A stretch of DNA of 40,286 nucleotides from Oscillibacter sp. (GCA_022795445.1 JAAWGR010000019.1:1-40286), one strand, 5' to 3'; positions 8,022 to 16,005 are shown, numbered from the stretch's first letter. Numbers and translations are program-made. The notes: generated from the letters alone by a model not told the origin.

Positions 8022-9440
8022 GGCATGGCGGACTTGAAACTGGCAAGGATAGTGGCCGACGAGGCGGTCCGGGCAAAGGAGGACCTTGAGCGGATGGGTA
8101 TGCGCTATGCCCGCAACGCGGATGGCAGTTATATGGGCTACCGTGCATGTTTTTCAAAAAAGGCGCGTTCCCATGTCGTAGAAAATCATTTCAAGCCGGT
8201 TGTAAAAGCGCTTCGGGAGGAGGCGGCCAAACGGAGGCTCCGGGCTATAAACGGCGTTACCATTTCCAACCTGGTGGTCCAGAACGGCGAATGTGCCGGG
8301 GCTATTGGTATTCAGGATGGAAATCTGCTGGCGGTCCAATGCCCCAGCGTTGTGATTGCCTGCGGCGGAGGGAGCGCCTTGTTTGCGCATAATATGTACC
8401 CTGCGGACGTTACAGGGGATGGATATGCGATGGCCCGGCGGGCAGGGGCCAGGATGAGTAATATGGAATTTGTACAGGCGGGAATCGGCCTGGCCTGGCC
8501 GGTTGTGAATTTGTTTGGAAACCAGCTTTGGGAAGCTGTCCCCAGGATTACGAATGGGAAGCAGGAGCCGTTCATTTTTCGCTATACGGGCGGCTGCTGC
8601 ACAGAAGAAGACGCCATTGCGGCAAAGGGAGGACATTTCCCCTTCAGCGTCCGGGATATCTCCCGTTATGTGGAAATTGCGGTACAGCAGGAGATTACGA
8701 ACGGGACGCCGACGGAGAGAGGGAATGTGTACCTGGATTTTTTGGAAGTGGACTTCGACCGCCTTTTCGCGAGGGAAAACAGCCAGCTAAAATCCATGTG
8801 GCCTTTGACGTACAAGCGCTTTAAGGAGTTGGGCGCAGACCTTTACCGGGAGAAAATTGAAATCGCCTGTTTTGCCCATGCGGTCAATGGCGGGGTTCGG
8901 ATTGATGAAAACGGGGAAAGCTCCATCCCAGGGGTGTACGCCGCTGGCGAGGCCGCCTCCGGCCCTCATGGCGCGGACCGTCTGGGAGGGAATATGTCTG
9001 TTACCTGCCAGGTGTTTGGGCGGCGGGCCGGTGAAGCGGCCGCCAGACGGGCAGCGGGCAGGAGGACTCCCATCCTTTCGGAAAAAGCGGTACGGCAGGA
9101 GCGGGATTATTTGGCCGGTTTTGGACGCATCTCCGGGGAAAGAGCAGAGGAATTGCTTAGGCGGCTGAAAAAGGAATCAGACGCGGCGCTGCTCATTGTG
9201 CGAAACGGCCCTGCTTTGGAGTCGTACTTGGAGACGCTTTCCGGGATGGAAGAGGAACTACGCACAGGCGCCGATGCAGAAACGGTCGGCATTGAAAAAC
9301 GTTTGGAGCTGCAAAATCTGATTGACACTGGGCGGATGATCGCAGAATCTGCGCTTGCGCGGAAGGAGAGCCGCGGCAGCCATTACCGGATTGACTATCC
9401 CAGCATGGATCCTGCATATGGCCAAATGATGGTAATTTGA
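8022..9440 (+). pseudogene. FAD-dependent fumarate reductase/aspartate oxidase-like flavoprotein, N-terminus deleted
   Basis: About 470 residues of a fumarate reductase/succinate dehydrogenase-type flavoprotein. The sequence starts inside the family at MADLKLARIVADEA. It continues through the second FAD segment VVIACGGGSALF, MSNMEFVQ and the C-terminal FAD-binding SIPGVYAAGEAASGPHGADRLGGNM. The first ~80-90 residues, which hold the GxGxxG Rossmann motif needed to bind FAD, are absent. Upstream of about 8022 the open frame is only antisense to the 7654-8016 fragment. No ribosome site precedes the ATG at 8025. The protein would probably be inactive. It was presumably the reductase or dehydrogenase of the CoA-dependent catabolic cluster that follows. 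Confidence 0.85.
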
Positions 9441-9513
9441 AGGGTATTTTTGTAAGATTTGTGCAAATCGAGCGGGCCGCCCAATACTTTCCAGGGCAGT
9501 TTCTAAAAAACGC

Positions 9514-9542
9514 TTGACAATGTGGATGGAAGCCGGTATACT
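9514..9542 (+). promoter_or_regulatory. Sigma-A-type promoter of iclR
   Basis: TTGACA at 9514-9519 and TATACT at 9537-9542, separated by 17 bases. Transcription would start near 9549, about 33 bases before the first operator-like site, so a bound regulator could block elongation or initiation. Confidence 0.8.
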
Positions 9543-9581
9543 TGGTGAAAAAGGGGAAGGTTTTTCTTGTATTCATAATTA

Positions 9582-9605
9582 CGAACTAAGTTCGCAAATG
9601 CGAAC
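9582..9605 (+). promoter_or_regulatory. Probable IclR operator, site 1
   Basis: CGAACTAAGTTCG (9582-9594) is a dyad with arms CGAAC and GTTCG. Its right arm also opens a second dyad, GTTCGC-AAAT-GCGAAC (9590-9605). The layout GAAC-N3-GTTC-N8-GAAC recurs at 10483 and 10565 with identical spacing. It sits between the iclR promoter and start codon, which fits autoregulation. Confidence 0.7.
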
Positions 9606-9625
9606 CACTGAAAGAGGCGTTTCTG

Positions 9626-10396
9626 TTGCGTGATTATTCTGTTTCTTCCATCATCAAGGCCGCAGCCATCCTGGAATATCTAAAGGTCCATAAATCCTCC
9701 ACATTTTCCCAAATCCAATCGGACCTGAGCTATGCAAAATCCAGCGCTTACCAGATCCTGAAAACGCTGGAAAACCTGAAGATGGTTTCCGTCAACCAGT
9801 ATGGAGAATATTCCCTGGGCTACAAGCTCTTTGAATGGGGCTGCGCCTTTGGGCGGGGGATTGATTTGCGGAACGTGGCGGGGCCGTGTATCCGGGAGAT
9901 TGCGGAAGAGAGCGGGCTGACGGTCCATTTGTCCATCCTGACGAAGGATTGCGAAGGAATCTGCATCGAAAAAATCCCAGGCAAAGTCTTTACCATGCAG
10001 CTGACCAATGTGGGCGTGCCTTTGAAAATGAATACCAGCGCTTCTGGGAAAGTGCTGCTGGCGTGGCAGACGCCAGAGGTGCAGGCACGTGCTTTGGAGA
10101 AGATCCCTTATACGCCGTTCACAGAACGAAGCATTGTAACCAAGGAGGGGCTGGCTGCGGAGCTCCTCCAGGTAAGGCGGCAGGGCTACGCTTACGACGA
10201 GCAGGAGAGCGAGCAAAATTGCCGCGGGGTCGGCGTGCCGCTCTTTGCCTGCGACGGGACTTTCCTTGCAAGCGTCAGCATTGGCGCGCCGCTGATGATG
10301 ATGGCGCCGGAGGAAATGCCGCATTATGTGAAAATACTCCAGACGCATTTGGAAAAGCTGTCCCCCCGCTTGGCGCCCAACCGCATTGATTTGTAA
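9626..10396 (+). CDS. IclR-family transcriptional regulator
   Basis: A 256-residue regulator. Residues about 5-65 form the winged helix-turn-helix (SSIIKAAAILEYL, SSTFSQIQSDLSYAKSSAYQIL). Residues about 80-250 form the IclR effector-binding domain with GLTVHLSILTKDCEGICIEK, the SASGKVLLAW stretch, YDEQESEQNCRGVGVPLF and VSIGAPLMMM. The start is TTG at 9626 with AAAGAGG about ten bases upstream. It probably senses a small carboxylate or its CoA pathway intermediate and controls the adjoining CoA-transferase/TRAP operon through the three repeated sites at 9582, 10482 and 10563. Unlike several neighbours it appears intact. Confidence 0.9.
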   Translation: MRDYSVSSIIKAAAILEYLKVHKSSTFSQIQSDLSYAKSSAYQILKTLENLKMVSVNQYGEYSLGYKLFEWGCAFGRGIDLRNVAGPCIREIAEESGLTVHLSILTKDCEGICIEKIPGKVFTMQLTNVGVPLKMNTSASGKVLLAWQTPEVQARALEKIPYTPFTERSIVTKEGLAAELLQVRRQGYAYDEQESEQNCRGVGVPLFACDGTFLASVSIGAPLMMMAPEEMPHYVKILQTHLEKLSPRLAPNRIDL

Positions 10397-10420
10397 GAGG
10401 ATTGTACCGTTTTGTGGCGC

Positions 10421-10471
10421 CGCATGGGTCAGGTTCCCCCCTCGCCTTCTGGAAGAGGGGGATCTCATGCG
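10421..10471 (+). other. Stem-loop after iclR
   Basis: CGCATG (10421-10426) pairs with CATGCG (10466-10471), and CCCCCTC pairs with GAGGGGG inside. No U-tract follows, so it is at best a weak terminator or mRNA-end structure. Its 3' arm runs directly into the second operator region. Confidence 0.4.
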
Positions 10472-10481
10472 TTCACAATTA

Positions 10482-10505
10482 CGAACTAAGTTCTCCAAAA
10501 TGAAC
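10482..10505 (+). promoter_or_regulatory. Probable IclR operator, site 2
   Basis: CGAACTAAGTTC (10482-10493) is followed by GAAC at 10502-10505, with the same N8 spacing as sites 1 and 3. A GTTC at 10471-10474 lies just upstream as an extra half-site. It lies in the 299-bp gap between iclR and the CoA-transferase gene. Confidence 0.7.
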
Positions 10506-10562
10506 AGTGGGCGAGCCGAAGGTGTGCCTCTCTGGTGGCAGGACAAATCTTGCTGTAGATTA

Positions 10563-10586
10563 CGAACTAAGTTCGTATATATGAAC
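10563..10586 (+). promoter_or_regulatory. Probable IclR operator, site 3
   Basis: CGAACTAAGTTCG (10563-10575) is followed by TATATAT and GAAC (10583-10586). It begins 82 bases after site 2, so proteins bound at the two sites could lie on roughly the same helix face and form a loop or tetramer. The TATATAT could be part of a -10 element, which would place the operator on the promoter. No good -35 box was seen. Confidence 0.65.
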
Positions 10587-10695
10587 GGCGGATAAGAATC
10601 AACCGGTCCCGATTGCTGGGAGCAACCAAGCGCTTCGGCGCGGTTTTTGGAATGATTTCCGCGAAAATTAACAAAATGGAAGAGGAGTTGTTGGC

Positions 10696-11877
10696 ATGCT
10701 TGAAAATCTGAAAATTCTAGCGTTCACCCACTATCTGCAAGGCCCCTCCAGCGCACAGATTTTTGGAGACCTTGGCGCGGACGTCCTGAAGATCGAATCC
10801 CCCAAGGGGGCGTTTGAACGCAGCTGGTCCGGCCCAAAAGCCTTTGTAAACGGCGTCAGCGTCTTTTTCCTGCTGGCAAACCGGAATATGCGTTCTGCCG
10901 CAATCAATTTGAAGGCCCCAGAAGGCAGGGAAGTGATCGAGAAGCTCGTAAAAGATTACGACATCGTGATTGAAAATTTCCGTCCCGGCGTGCTGGACAA
11001 GCTGGGGTTTGGCTATGAAGCGCTAAAGGAGATCAATCCCCGCGTCATTTATTGTTCCCTGAGCGGTTTTGGTTCCAGCGGGCCTTATAAGAACCGGCCG
11101 GGGCAGGACGTTTTGGCCCAGAGCATGGGCGGGATTGTGGACATGACCGGCCAGGGGCGGCCGACTCCGGTTGGGACTTCCTTTGCCGACGCCCACAGCG
11201 CGACGCTGGCGGCGGTGGGCATCCTGGCGGCCGTAAACGACCGCAGCCGGACCGGCCGGGGGCACAAGGTGGATGTGAACCTGGTGGAAGCTGTGCTGAA
11301 CCTTCAGATGGAGCCCTATGCCTATTACCTGAACACGCCGGAGAAAATCTGGCCGGAGCAGGTCCGCACGGGCCTTGCCAACCGGTTCCAAAGCGCCCCT
11401 TACGGCGTGTACGAAACTAAAGACGGTTATATCACCATTTCCCTCTCGAAACACGCGGACATGGTAAACCTTCTGGAACCGGGCTGCCTGAACGGCTTTA
11501 CAGAAGAAGACGCGCTGTCCCGCAGGGATTTGTATGACGCCGTTATTGCCGAACAGATGAAGAAAAAAACCACCGACGAATGGTGCAGGATTTTTGAAGA
11601 GGCCAATGTGTGGCACAGCAAACCCTATACCTATGCAGATATTGAAAACGATCCGCAGATCCAGTGGAACAAGAGCATCCTCACCATGCGCCATCCCGTC
11701 GCCGGAGCCGTCCGCGTTTTGAACCATCCCATCAAATATGACGGCGAAGCGCCTGCACTGCGCCGGCTTCCGCCGGACAAGGGGGCGGATACCAGAGAAA
11801 TCCTCACCCAGATCGGGTATACCAAGCAGCAGATCGAATCGCTTTGCGGGCGGGGGATTGTGGCTGGTGGAGAATGA
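10696..11877 (+). CDS. CaiB/BaiF-type (class III) CoA-transferase
   Basis: A 393-residue family III CoA-transferase, moving CoA between carboxylic acids. Family features: LGADVLKIESP near residue 30, NRNMRSAAINLKAPEGREV, the segment YDIVIENFRPGVLDKLGFGYE, CSLSGFGSSGPYKNRPGQDVLAQSMGG, and PVGTSFADAHSATLAAVGILAAV. The catalytic Asp is expected near residue 165-175; the FAD in GTSFADAHS fits that position. The ATG at 10696 has AGAGGAG upstream. It is the first gene after the two operators, followed by TRAP transporter genes and a MaoC remnant, so it probably activated an imported organic acid. It appears intact. The substrate cannot be read. Confidence 0.9.
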   Translation: MLENLKILAFTHYLQGPSSAQIFGDLGADVLKIESPKGAFERSWSGPKAFVNGVSVFFLLANRNMRSAAINLKAPEGREVIEKLVKDYDIVIENFRPGVLDKLGFGYEALKEINPRVIYCSLSGFGSSGPYKNRPGQDVLAQSMGGIVDMTGQGRPTPVGTSFADAHSATLAAVGILAAVNDRSRTGRGHKVDVNLVEAVLNLQMEPYAYYLNTPEKIWPEQVRTGLANRFQSAPYGVYETKDGYITISLSKHADMVNLLEPGCLNGFTEEDALSRRDLYDAVIAEQMKKKTTDEWCRIFEEANVWHSKPYTYADIENDPQIQWNKSILTMRHPVAGAVRVLNHPIKYDGEAPALRRLPPDKGADTREILTQIGYTKQQIESLCGRGIVAGGE

Positions 11878-11978
11878 TCTTCCATCCACGGCGGCATCTG
11901 TCCGCTGTAGTGTCCCATTCTTGGGTAATATCCACCCCTGTTGTGGATGTTATAAATTTAACTATGGAGGAGACTCAA

Positions 11979-13058
11979 ATGAAAAAGAAGATTGCTCTCA
12001 TCCTCGCAGCCGCATTGGCTGTCATCAGCTTGAGCGCATGCGGCGGCTCCGGTGATTCCGGCGGCGGTGCGGAGACGGACCTTCCCAAGGTTACATGGCG
12101 GGCACAGTCGGTTGAGACTTCCGGCACGGAACGCCAGAACTGTGTCGAACATTTCGCGCAGCTGGTCAGCGAAGCCACAGGCGGCAATTTTACCATTGAG
12201 GTATTCTCCGCCGGCACGCTGTACGGACAGGAAGACCTGATCGAAGCTGTTGGAAACGGCGTGACGGAGTGCGCCTTCACATCCAACGATTACCACTCCG
12301 GCATTGAGCCGATGCTGAAGCTGGCGGCCTTCCGCAGCTCGGACCTTTGGAACGACTACGATTTGGATGAAGCATTCCTTGCCATGTATGAGCCGCTGGT
12401 AAAGGAAGCCTATGACGGTATGGGCCTGGTCTATGTAGGAAACGTCCTGGACCTGCCCGGCGAGTGCTTCATGTCCAACGTCCGGATTGAGGACCTGGAT
12501 GGGTTCAAAGGCGTCTTGATCCGCAGCGGCGGCCTGGGCCAGGAACTTTACAGCGCGCTGGGCGCATCCGTGGTCTCCATGCCGATGGGCGATGTGTACT
12601 CTGCGGCGAAGCTGGGCACGATTGACGCGTTTGAAGTGGGCGGCTACGCCGACAATTACGGCAACGCCCTCCATGAAGTCTGCACATACGTCGTAGAGCC
12701 CACGCCCCATTCTACCTCCGGCGTCGAGGTGGGCAACCTGGTCTGCAACGCCTCCGCGTACAACGCGCTCCCTGATGCGTATAAGCAGGTTCTGGAGGAT
12801 TGCTGTAAGGAAAACCGCGCATACACCTTTGCGCATTTGACGACTGCTGCCGAGGAGGCGCGTGAGAAGATCCTGTCCGGCGGCGTGGAGTGCATCACCC
12901 TCTCGGACGAAGATTTCAGCAGCATCAAAGAAACAGCTGCAAAGACCTTGCAGGCATATTGGGGCCAGTCCACCCTGACGGACCAGTTCCTGAATTTGTA
13001 TATCCAGTTCCTGAACGACAATGGGTTTTCCGCTGTAGCGGAAAACGTGCAGAAATAA
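11979..13058 (+). CDS. dctP: TRAP transporter substrate-binding lipoprotein (DctP family)
   Basis: A 359-residue extracytoplasmic binding protein of a tripartite ATP-independent transporter. It has a lipoprotein signal with lipobox LSAC (Cys21). Then come WRAQSVETSGTERQNCVEHFAQLVSE, LYGQEDLIEAVGNGVTE and the DctP core GFKGVLIRS, ASVVSMPMGDVYSAAKLGTIDAFEVG. These hold the region where TRAP binding proteins contact the carboxylate; the usual Arg here reads LIRSGG. The ATG at 11979 has GGAGGAG nine bases upstream. An in-frame extension to 11844 overlaps the CoA-transferase gene and is rejected. The protein itself looks intact, but its membrane partners are broken, so it should be unable to support transport here. 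Confidence 0.88.
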   Translation: MKKKIALILAAALAVISLSACGGSGDSGGGAETDLPKVTWRAQSVETSGTERQNCVEHFAQLVSEATGGNFTIEVFSAGTLYGQEDLIEAVGNGVTECAFTSNDYHSGIEPMLKLAAFRSSDLWNDYDLDEAFLAMYEPLVKEAYDGMGLVYVGNVLDLPGECFMSNVRIEDLDGFKGVLIRSGGLGQELYSALGASVVSMPMGDVYSAAKLGTIDAFEVGGYADNYGNALHEVCTYVVEPTPHSTSGVEVGNLVCNASAYNALPDAYKQVLEDCCKENRAYTFAHLTTAAEEAREKILSGGVECITLSDEDFSSIKETAAKTLQAYWGQSTLTDQFLNLYIQFLNDNGFSAVAENVQK

Positions 13059-13078
13059 GCGCCGGGCCGGAAGATTCC

Positions 13079-13113
13079 ATATGCCGCCTGAAGGGACCGT
13101 TCAGGCGGCATAT
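13079..13113 (+). other. Strong intergenic hairpin between dctP and dctQ
   Basis: A 14-bp perfect stem (13079-13092 with 13100-13113) and a seven-base loop, without a U-tract. It is positioned to protect the dctP mRNA end or reduce downstream expression, a common arrangement after binding-protein genes. Confidence 0.65.
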
Positions 13114-13133
13114 CCCAAAAGGAGGGGGTATTG

Positions 13134-13682
13134 TTGAAATATTTAGAACGTGTAAAAAACGGGTTGGATACGTTTGGAAAATATTGGGCGCTTTTGATTG
13201 TCGTCCTCTTTGCGCTCCCTGCGTTTGAAGCGGTTGTGATGCGCTACACGCTGAACCAGCCGACGATTTGGTCCCAGGAGCTTTGCTGCATGATATTCGG
13301 GGCCTATTTCATGATCGGAGGGGCCTATGGGGAAGCCTGCAAGGCGCATGTTTCCATGGATTTGTTTTACTTGAAATACCGCGGCGCTGCCAAAATGTTC
13401 GCAGACACGCTGGCCATGTTCGCCTGCGGCGTATTTTGTGTCGTACTGATTGGCAAAGGCGGCTCGACGTTCCTGCGGGCGGCGGAGATCGGCCAGCGCT
13501 CGGACAGCCTCTGAGCGCCGCAGGTGTGGCCCGTCCGGCTGTGTATCCCGTTGGGGGCGTTTCTGCTGTTGGTGCGCTCGCTGATTACCTACCTGGAGAA
13601 AATGAAGGAATCCATTGCCGCTCTCCGTGGGCATTCCAAGCAGGGGATGGGCGGAACGGCGGAAAAGGGAGGGGACCAGTAA
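13134..13682 (+). pseudogene. dctQ: TRAP transporter small permease (DctQ), interrupted by a TGA
   Basis: The frame starting at TTG 13131 or 13134 (AAAGGAGGGGG upstream) reads a DctQ-type small membrane subunit. It has a first span LLIVVLFALPAFEAVVMRYTL, the family's WSQELCCMIFGAYFMIGGAYGEACKAHV, and a third span. A TGA at 13512-13514 stops it after ~126 residues. The same frame then continues with the expected last segment (APQVWPVRLCIPLGAFLLLVR) to a stop at 13682. The site reads SL-stop-APQVW, where a tryptophan (TGG) would fit, so a single G-to-A nonsense change is the likely cause. It lies downstream of dctP and abuts dctM. Confidence 0.8.
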
Positions 13683-14135
13683 TGGAAGTTTATATGCCAT
13701 TGATCATGTTTGGCCTTTTGATTGTCCTGCTGGTGATCGGCCTCCCCATTGTTTATGCGCTGTCTCTGGTGGCCCTTGGGACCGCCTTCGTCCTCTGGGG
13801 TCCGGCAGCATCTATGCCATCGTTACCGCGTCCGTCAGTACAATGAACAACTGGAACCTGCTGGCAACCCCGCTGTTTACCTTCATGTCGTTGATGCTGT
13901 TTGAAGCGGGGATTGTAGAAGACCTGTACGAAGCCTTCTACAGCATGACGGCGAACGTCCGCGGCGGCCTGGCCATGTGTACCGTAGCGGTCGGCGCGCT
14001 GATGGGTGCCATGACCGGCGTTGTGGCTGGGACGGTCATCGCCTTGACAACGATTGCCCTTCCCCAGACGCTGAAATACCAGTACGACGAAAAAATCTCC
14101 ATGGGCGCCGTCCTTTCCGGCGGCGCGCTGGGCGT
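13682..14135 (+). pseudogene. dctM: TRAP transporter large permease (DctM), frameshifted and truncated
   Basis: It begins at ATG 13682, overlapping the dctQ stop, and reads a DctM start (MPLIMFGLLIVLLVIGLP). Near 13803 the frame breaks: the expected PGSIYAIVTASV continues in the next frame, consistent with one lost G in CCGGCAGC. The second frame carries NNWNLLATPLFTFMS, GLAMCTVAVGALMGAMTG and TTIALPQTLKYQYDEK, typical DctM. At about 14125-14140, right after SGGALG, where the family continues ILIPPS, the sequence changes to a different protein. Roughly 155 of the usual ~430 residues remain. The exact end of homology is approximate. Confidence 0.8.
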
Positions 14136-14376
14136 CGGTTTCATGTCGGCGGCGTCTTCCGTCGCCCTCAGCCACCAGGACCTGCGGGCAGTTTCTGCGG
14201 GCTATGACCATATCCGCTTCATCAAGCCGGTTTTTCTGGGGGAGACCATTACGGTGAAATACACCGTTGAGCAAAAAGACGAAGCAGCCATGAAAACGGT
14301 TGCAGCGGTTGAGGTGCTGAATGAAAAAGGGGAGCTTTGCACCGTTGGAAAGCACATCGCAAAGTATTTCGACTGA
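14136..14376 (+). pseudogene. C-terminal fragment of a MaoC-like enoyl-CoA hydratase fused to dctM
   Basis: About 80 residues ending a MaoC-type hotdog hydratase (VGFMSAASSVALSHQDL, AGYDHIRFIKPVFLGETITV, KYTVEQKD). They are joined in frame to the DctM fragment. The conserved RFIKPVFLGET segment is the strand after the central helix in MaoC proteins. The N-terminal half, with the catalytic Asp/His region, is missing. The join is best explained by a deletion running from within dctM into maoC, removing the rest of both and any genes between. The hydratase would have acted on the CoA thioester made by the upstream CoA-transferase. Start of homology is approximate. Confidence 0.7.
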
Positions 14377-14394
14377 CTGCGGCAGCCTGGCGTG

Positions 14395-14430
14395 TCCCCC
14401 AAAACCCGTGGGTTTTGGGGGATGTTTTTT
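14395..14430 (+). terminator. Rho-independent terminator of the TRAP/MaoC operon
   Basis: TCCCCCAAAACCC (14395-14407) pairs with GGGTTTTGGGGGA (14410-14422), followed by TG and six T. It lies 19 bases after the last stop of the operon and just before the convergent purF end. Confidence 0.85.
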
Positions 14431-14442
14431 GCCTGGAAAGGC

Positions 14443-15879
14443 TTATTTTGCGCCGCCGTCCTGCCGCCGCTGGGACAGCTTTTGTTCAAACCGGTCCTTT
14501 CGGGTATCGGCGGGGACTGGGGTGGGGTACCGTCCGGTAAAACAGGCGTCGCAGCACTGGGAACTGCCGGTCAGCCGCCACAGCTCTGCGGCGGGCAGGT
14601 ATCCCAGGGAATCAACGCCGATTATCCGGGCAATTTCCTCCACCGTATGCCGGCAGGCGATCAGGTTCTCTCGGGAATCGATATCTGTCCCATAGTAACA
14701 GGGGTTCCGGAAGGGCGGCGCAGAGATGCGCAGATGGATTTCCGCGGCCCCCGCCTCCCGGAGCAGGCTTACGATCCGTCCGCTGGTGGTGCCGCGGACG
14801 ATGGAGTCATCCACCAGGATGAGCCGTTTTCCGCATACGCTGTCCCGGATGGCGCTGAGCTTCAATTTTACTTGGTCCAGCCGGTGTTCCTGTCCGGGAG
14901 CGATGAACGTCCGGCCGATGTATTTGTTCTTGATCAGCCCAATCCCGTAGGGAATCCCGGAGGCCCGGCTGTAGCCCAGCGCGGCGTCCAGGCCGGAATC
15001 CGGCACGCCGATCACAAGATCCGCCTCGACAGGATGCTCCCTGGCAAGGATCTCCCCGGCTCGCAGGCGGGCGGCGTGGACGGATACGCCGTCCATTACG
15101 GAATCCGGGCGGGCAAAATAAATGTACTCAAAGATGCAGGGGGTCCGGAGCCTGCGGCCGCAGTGTTCCCGGCGGGAGGTGACGCCGCTTTGCTGGAAGA
15201 TCAGGATTTCCCCCGGTTCCAAGTCCCGCACAAACTCCGCGCCGACGGCGCTCAGAGCGCAGCTCTCCGACGCGGCAATGTAACTCCCGTCCGGCATCCT
15301 GCCGTAGCACAGGGGGCGGAAGCCGTAGGGGTCCCGGGCACAGAGCAGCTTCTGGGGGGACATGAGCACTAAAGAATAAGCGCCGTCCAGGCGGTGCATC
15401 GCGGCGCTGAGGGCGTCTTCGATGGAGGGGGCGGTGAGGCGTTCTTTGGTGATGATGTAGGCGATGGTTTCCGTATCGCTGGTGGTGTGGAAGATGGCCC
15501 CGGAGAGCTCCAGCTCGTTTCGGAGTTCCGCGGCGTTGCTGAGGTTGCCGTTGTGGGCAATGGCCATGCGTCCCTTTTGGTGGTTGACTTCAATGGGTTG
15601 GCAGTTGCTGTAATTTGACGCGCCGGTGGTGCCGTAACGGGTGTGGCCTATGGCTATGCCGCCCTGGGGAAGCTGGGAGAGGGAGCCGTCGGAAAAGACC
15701 TCCCCCACCAGGCCCAAGCCCTTCCGGGAGGCAAAAACGCCGTCGTCGTTGACCACGATGCCGCAGCTCTCCTGGCCCCGGTGCTGGAGCGCATAGAGCC
15801 CGTAATAGACAATCTGCGCCACGTCTGCCGGCTGGGGGCGGAAGACGCCAAAGACGCCGCATTCTTCATGGATCGCCAT
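14443..15879 (-). CDS. purF: Amidophosphoribosyltransferase
   Basis: A 478-residue enzyme that makes 5-phosphoribosylamine from PRPP and glutamine, the first committed step of purine synthesis. The N-terminal Ntn glutaminase opens MAIHEECGVFGVF. The nucleophile would be Cys7 after removal of a short propeptide. GHTRYGTTG and AHNGNLSN are glutamine-site segments. The PRPP loop LILVDDSIVRGTTS is in the C-terminal half. Cysteines in NPCYYGTD and SQCCDACFTG match the Fe-S-binding class known from Bacillus. The ATG at 15879 has GCGAGG upstream. It stands alone, without other pur genes, behind its own promoter and a leader hairpin. Confidence 0.95.
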   Translation of the reverse strand: MAIHEECGVFGVFRPQPADVAQIVYYGLYALQHRGQESCGIVVNDDGVFASRKGLGLVGEVFSDGSLSQLPQGGIAIGHTRYGTTGASNYSNCQPIEVNHQKGRMAIAHNGNLSNAAELRNELELSGAIFHTTSDTETIAYIITKERLTAPSIEDALSAAMHRLDGAYSLVLMSPQKLLCARDPYGFRPLCYGRMPDGSYIAASESCALSAVGAEFVRDLEPGEILIFQQSGVTSRREHCGRRLRTPCIFEYIYFARPDSVMDGVSVHAARLRAGEILAREHPVEADLVIGVPDSGLDAALGYSRASGIPYGIGLIKNKYIGRTFIAPGQEHRLDQVKLKLSAIRDSVCGKRLILVDDSIVRGTTSGRIVSLLREAGAAEIHLRISAPPFRNPCYYGTDIDSRENLIACRHTVEEIARIIGVDSLGYLPAAELWRLTGSSQCCDACFTGRYPTPVPADTRKDRFEQKLSQRRQDGGAK

Positions 15880-15913
15880 AAATTACCTCGCATGTAATAA
15901 AAATAAAATAAGG

Positions 15914-15970
15914 AAAAAGGCAGCGGCTGCATTGCAGGGAGTACCCTTTCAAAGACGCCGTTGCCTTTTC
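15914..15970 (-). promoter_or_regulatory. Candidate transcription attenuator in the purF leader
   Basis: On the minus strand the transcript begins with AAAAGGCA-A-CGGC, which pairs with GCCG-C-TGCCTTTT about 30 bases later and is followed by TTCCTTATTTTATTTTT. This is terminator-like and sits before the ribosome site. The enclosed segment has a smaller AGGG/CCCT hairpin that could compete. I do not recognise a purine (xpt-type) riboswitch here. Confidence 0.45.
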
Positions 15971-15976
15971 TCCTGG

Positions 15977-16005
15977 ATTGTATACCAAGCGGCGGCGGTT
16001 GTCAA
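15977..16005 (-). promoter_or_regulatory. Sigma-A-type promoter of purF
   Basis: Minus-strand TTGACA (16005-16000) and TACAAT (15982-15977) with a 17-base spacer, preceding a ~90-base leader. Confidence 0.8.

Noticed and set aside
7770-8024. Upstream extension of the flavoprotein to an ATG at 7770
   Set aside because: This part is antisense to the 7654-8016 protein fragment, lacks FAD-binding features and has no ribosome site.
13512-13514. TGA read as selenocysteine or tryptophan in dctQ (and a similar TGA near 5553)
   Set aside because: No SECIS-like hairpin was noticed directly after. Other genes use TGA as normal stops and nearby genes carry other lesions, so decay is simpler.
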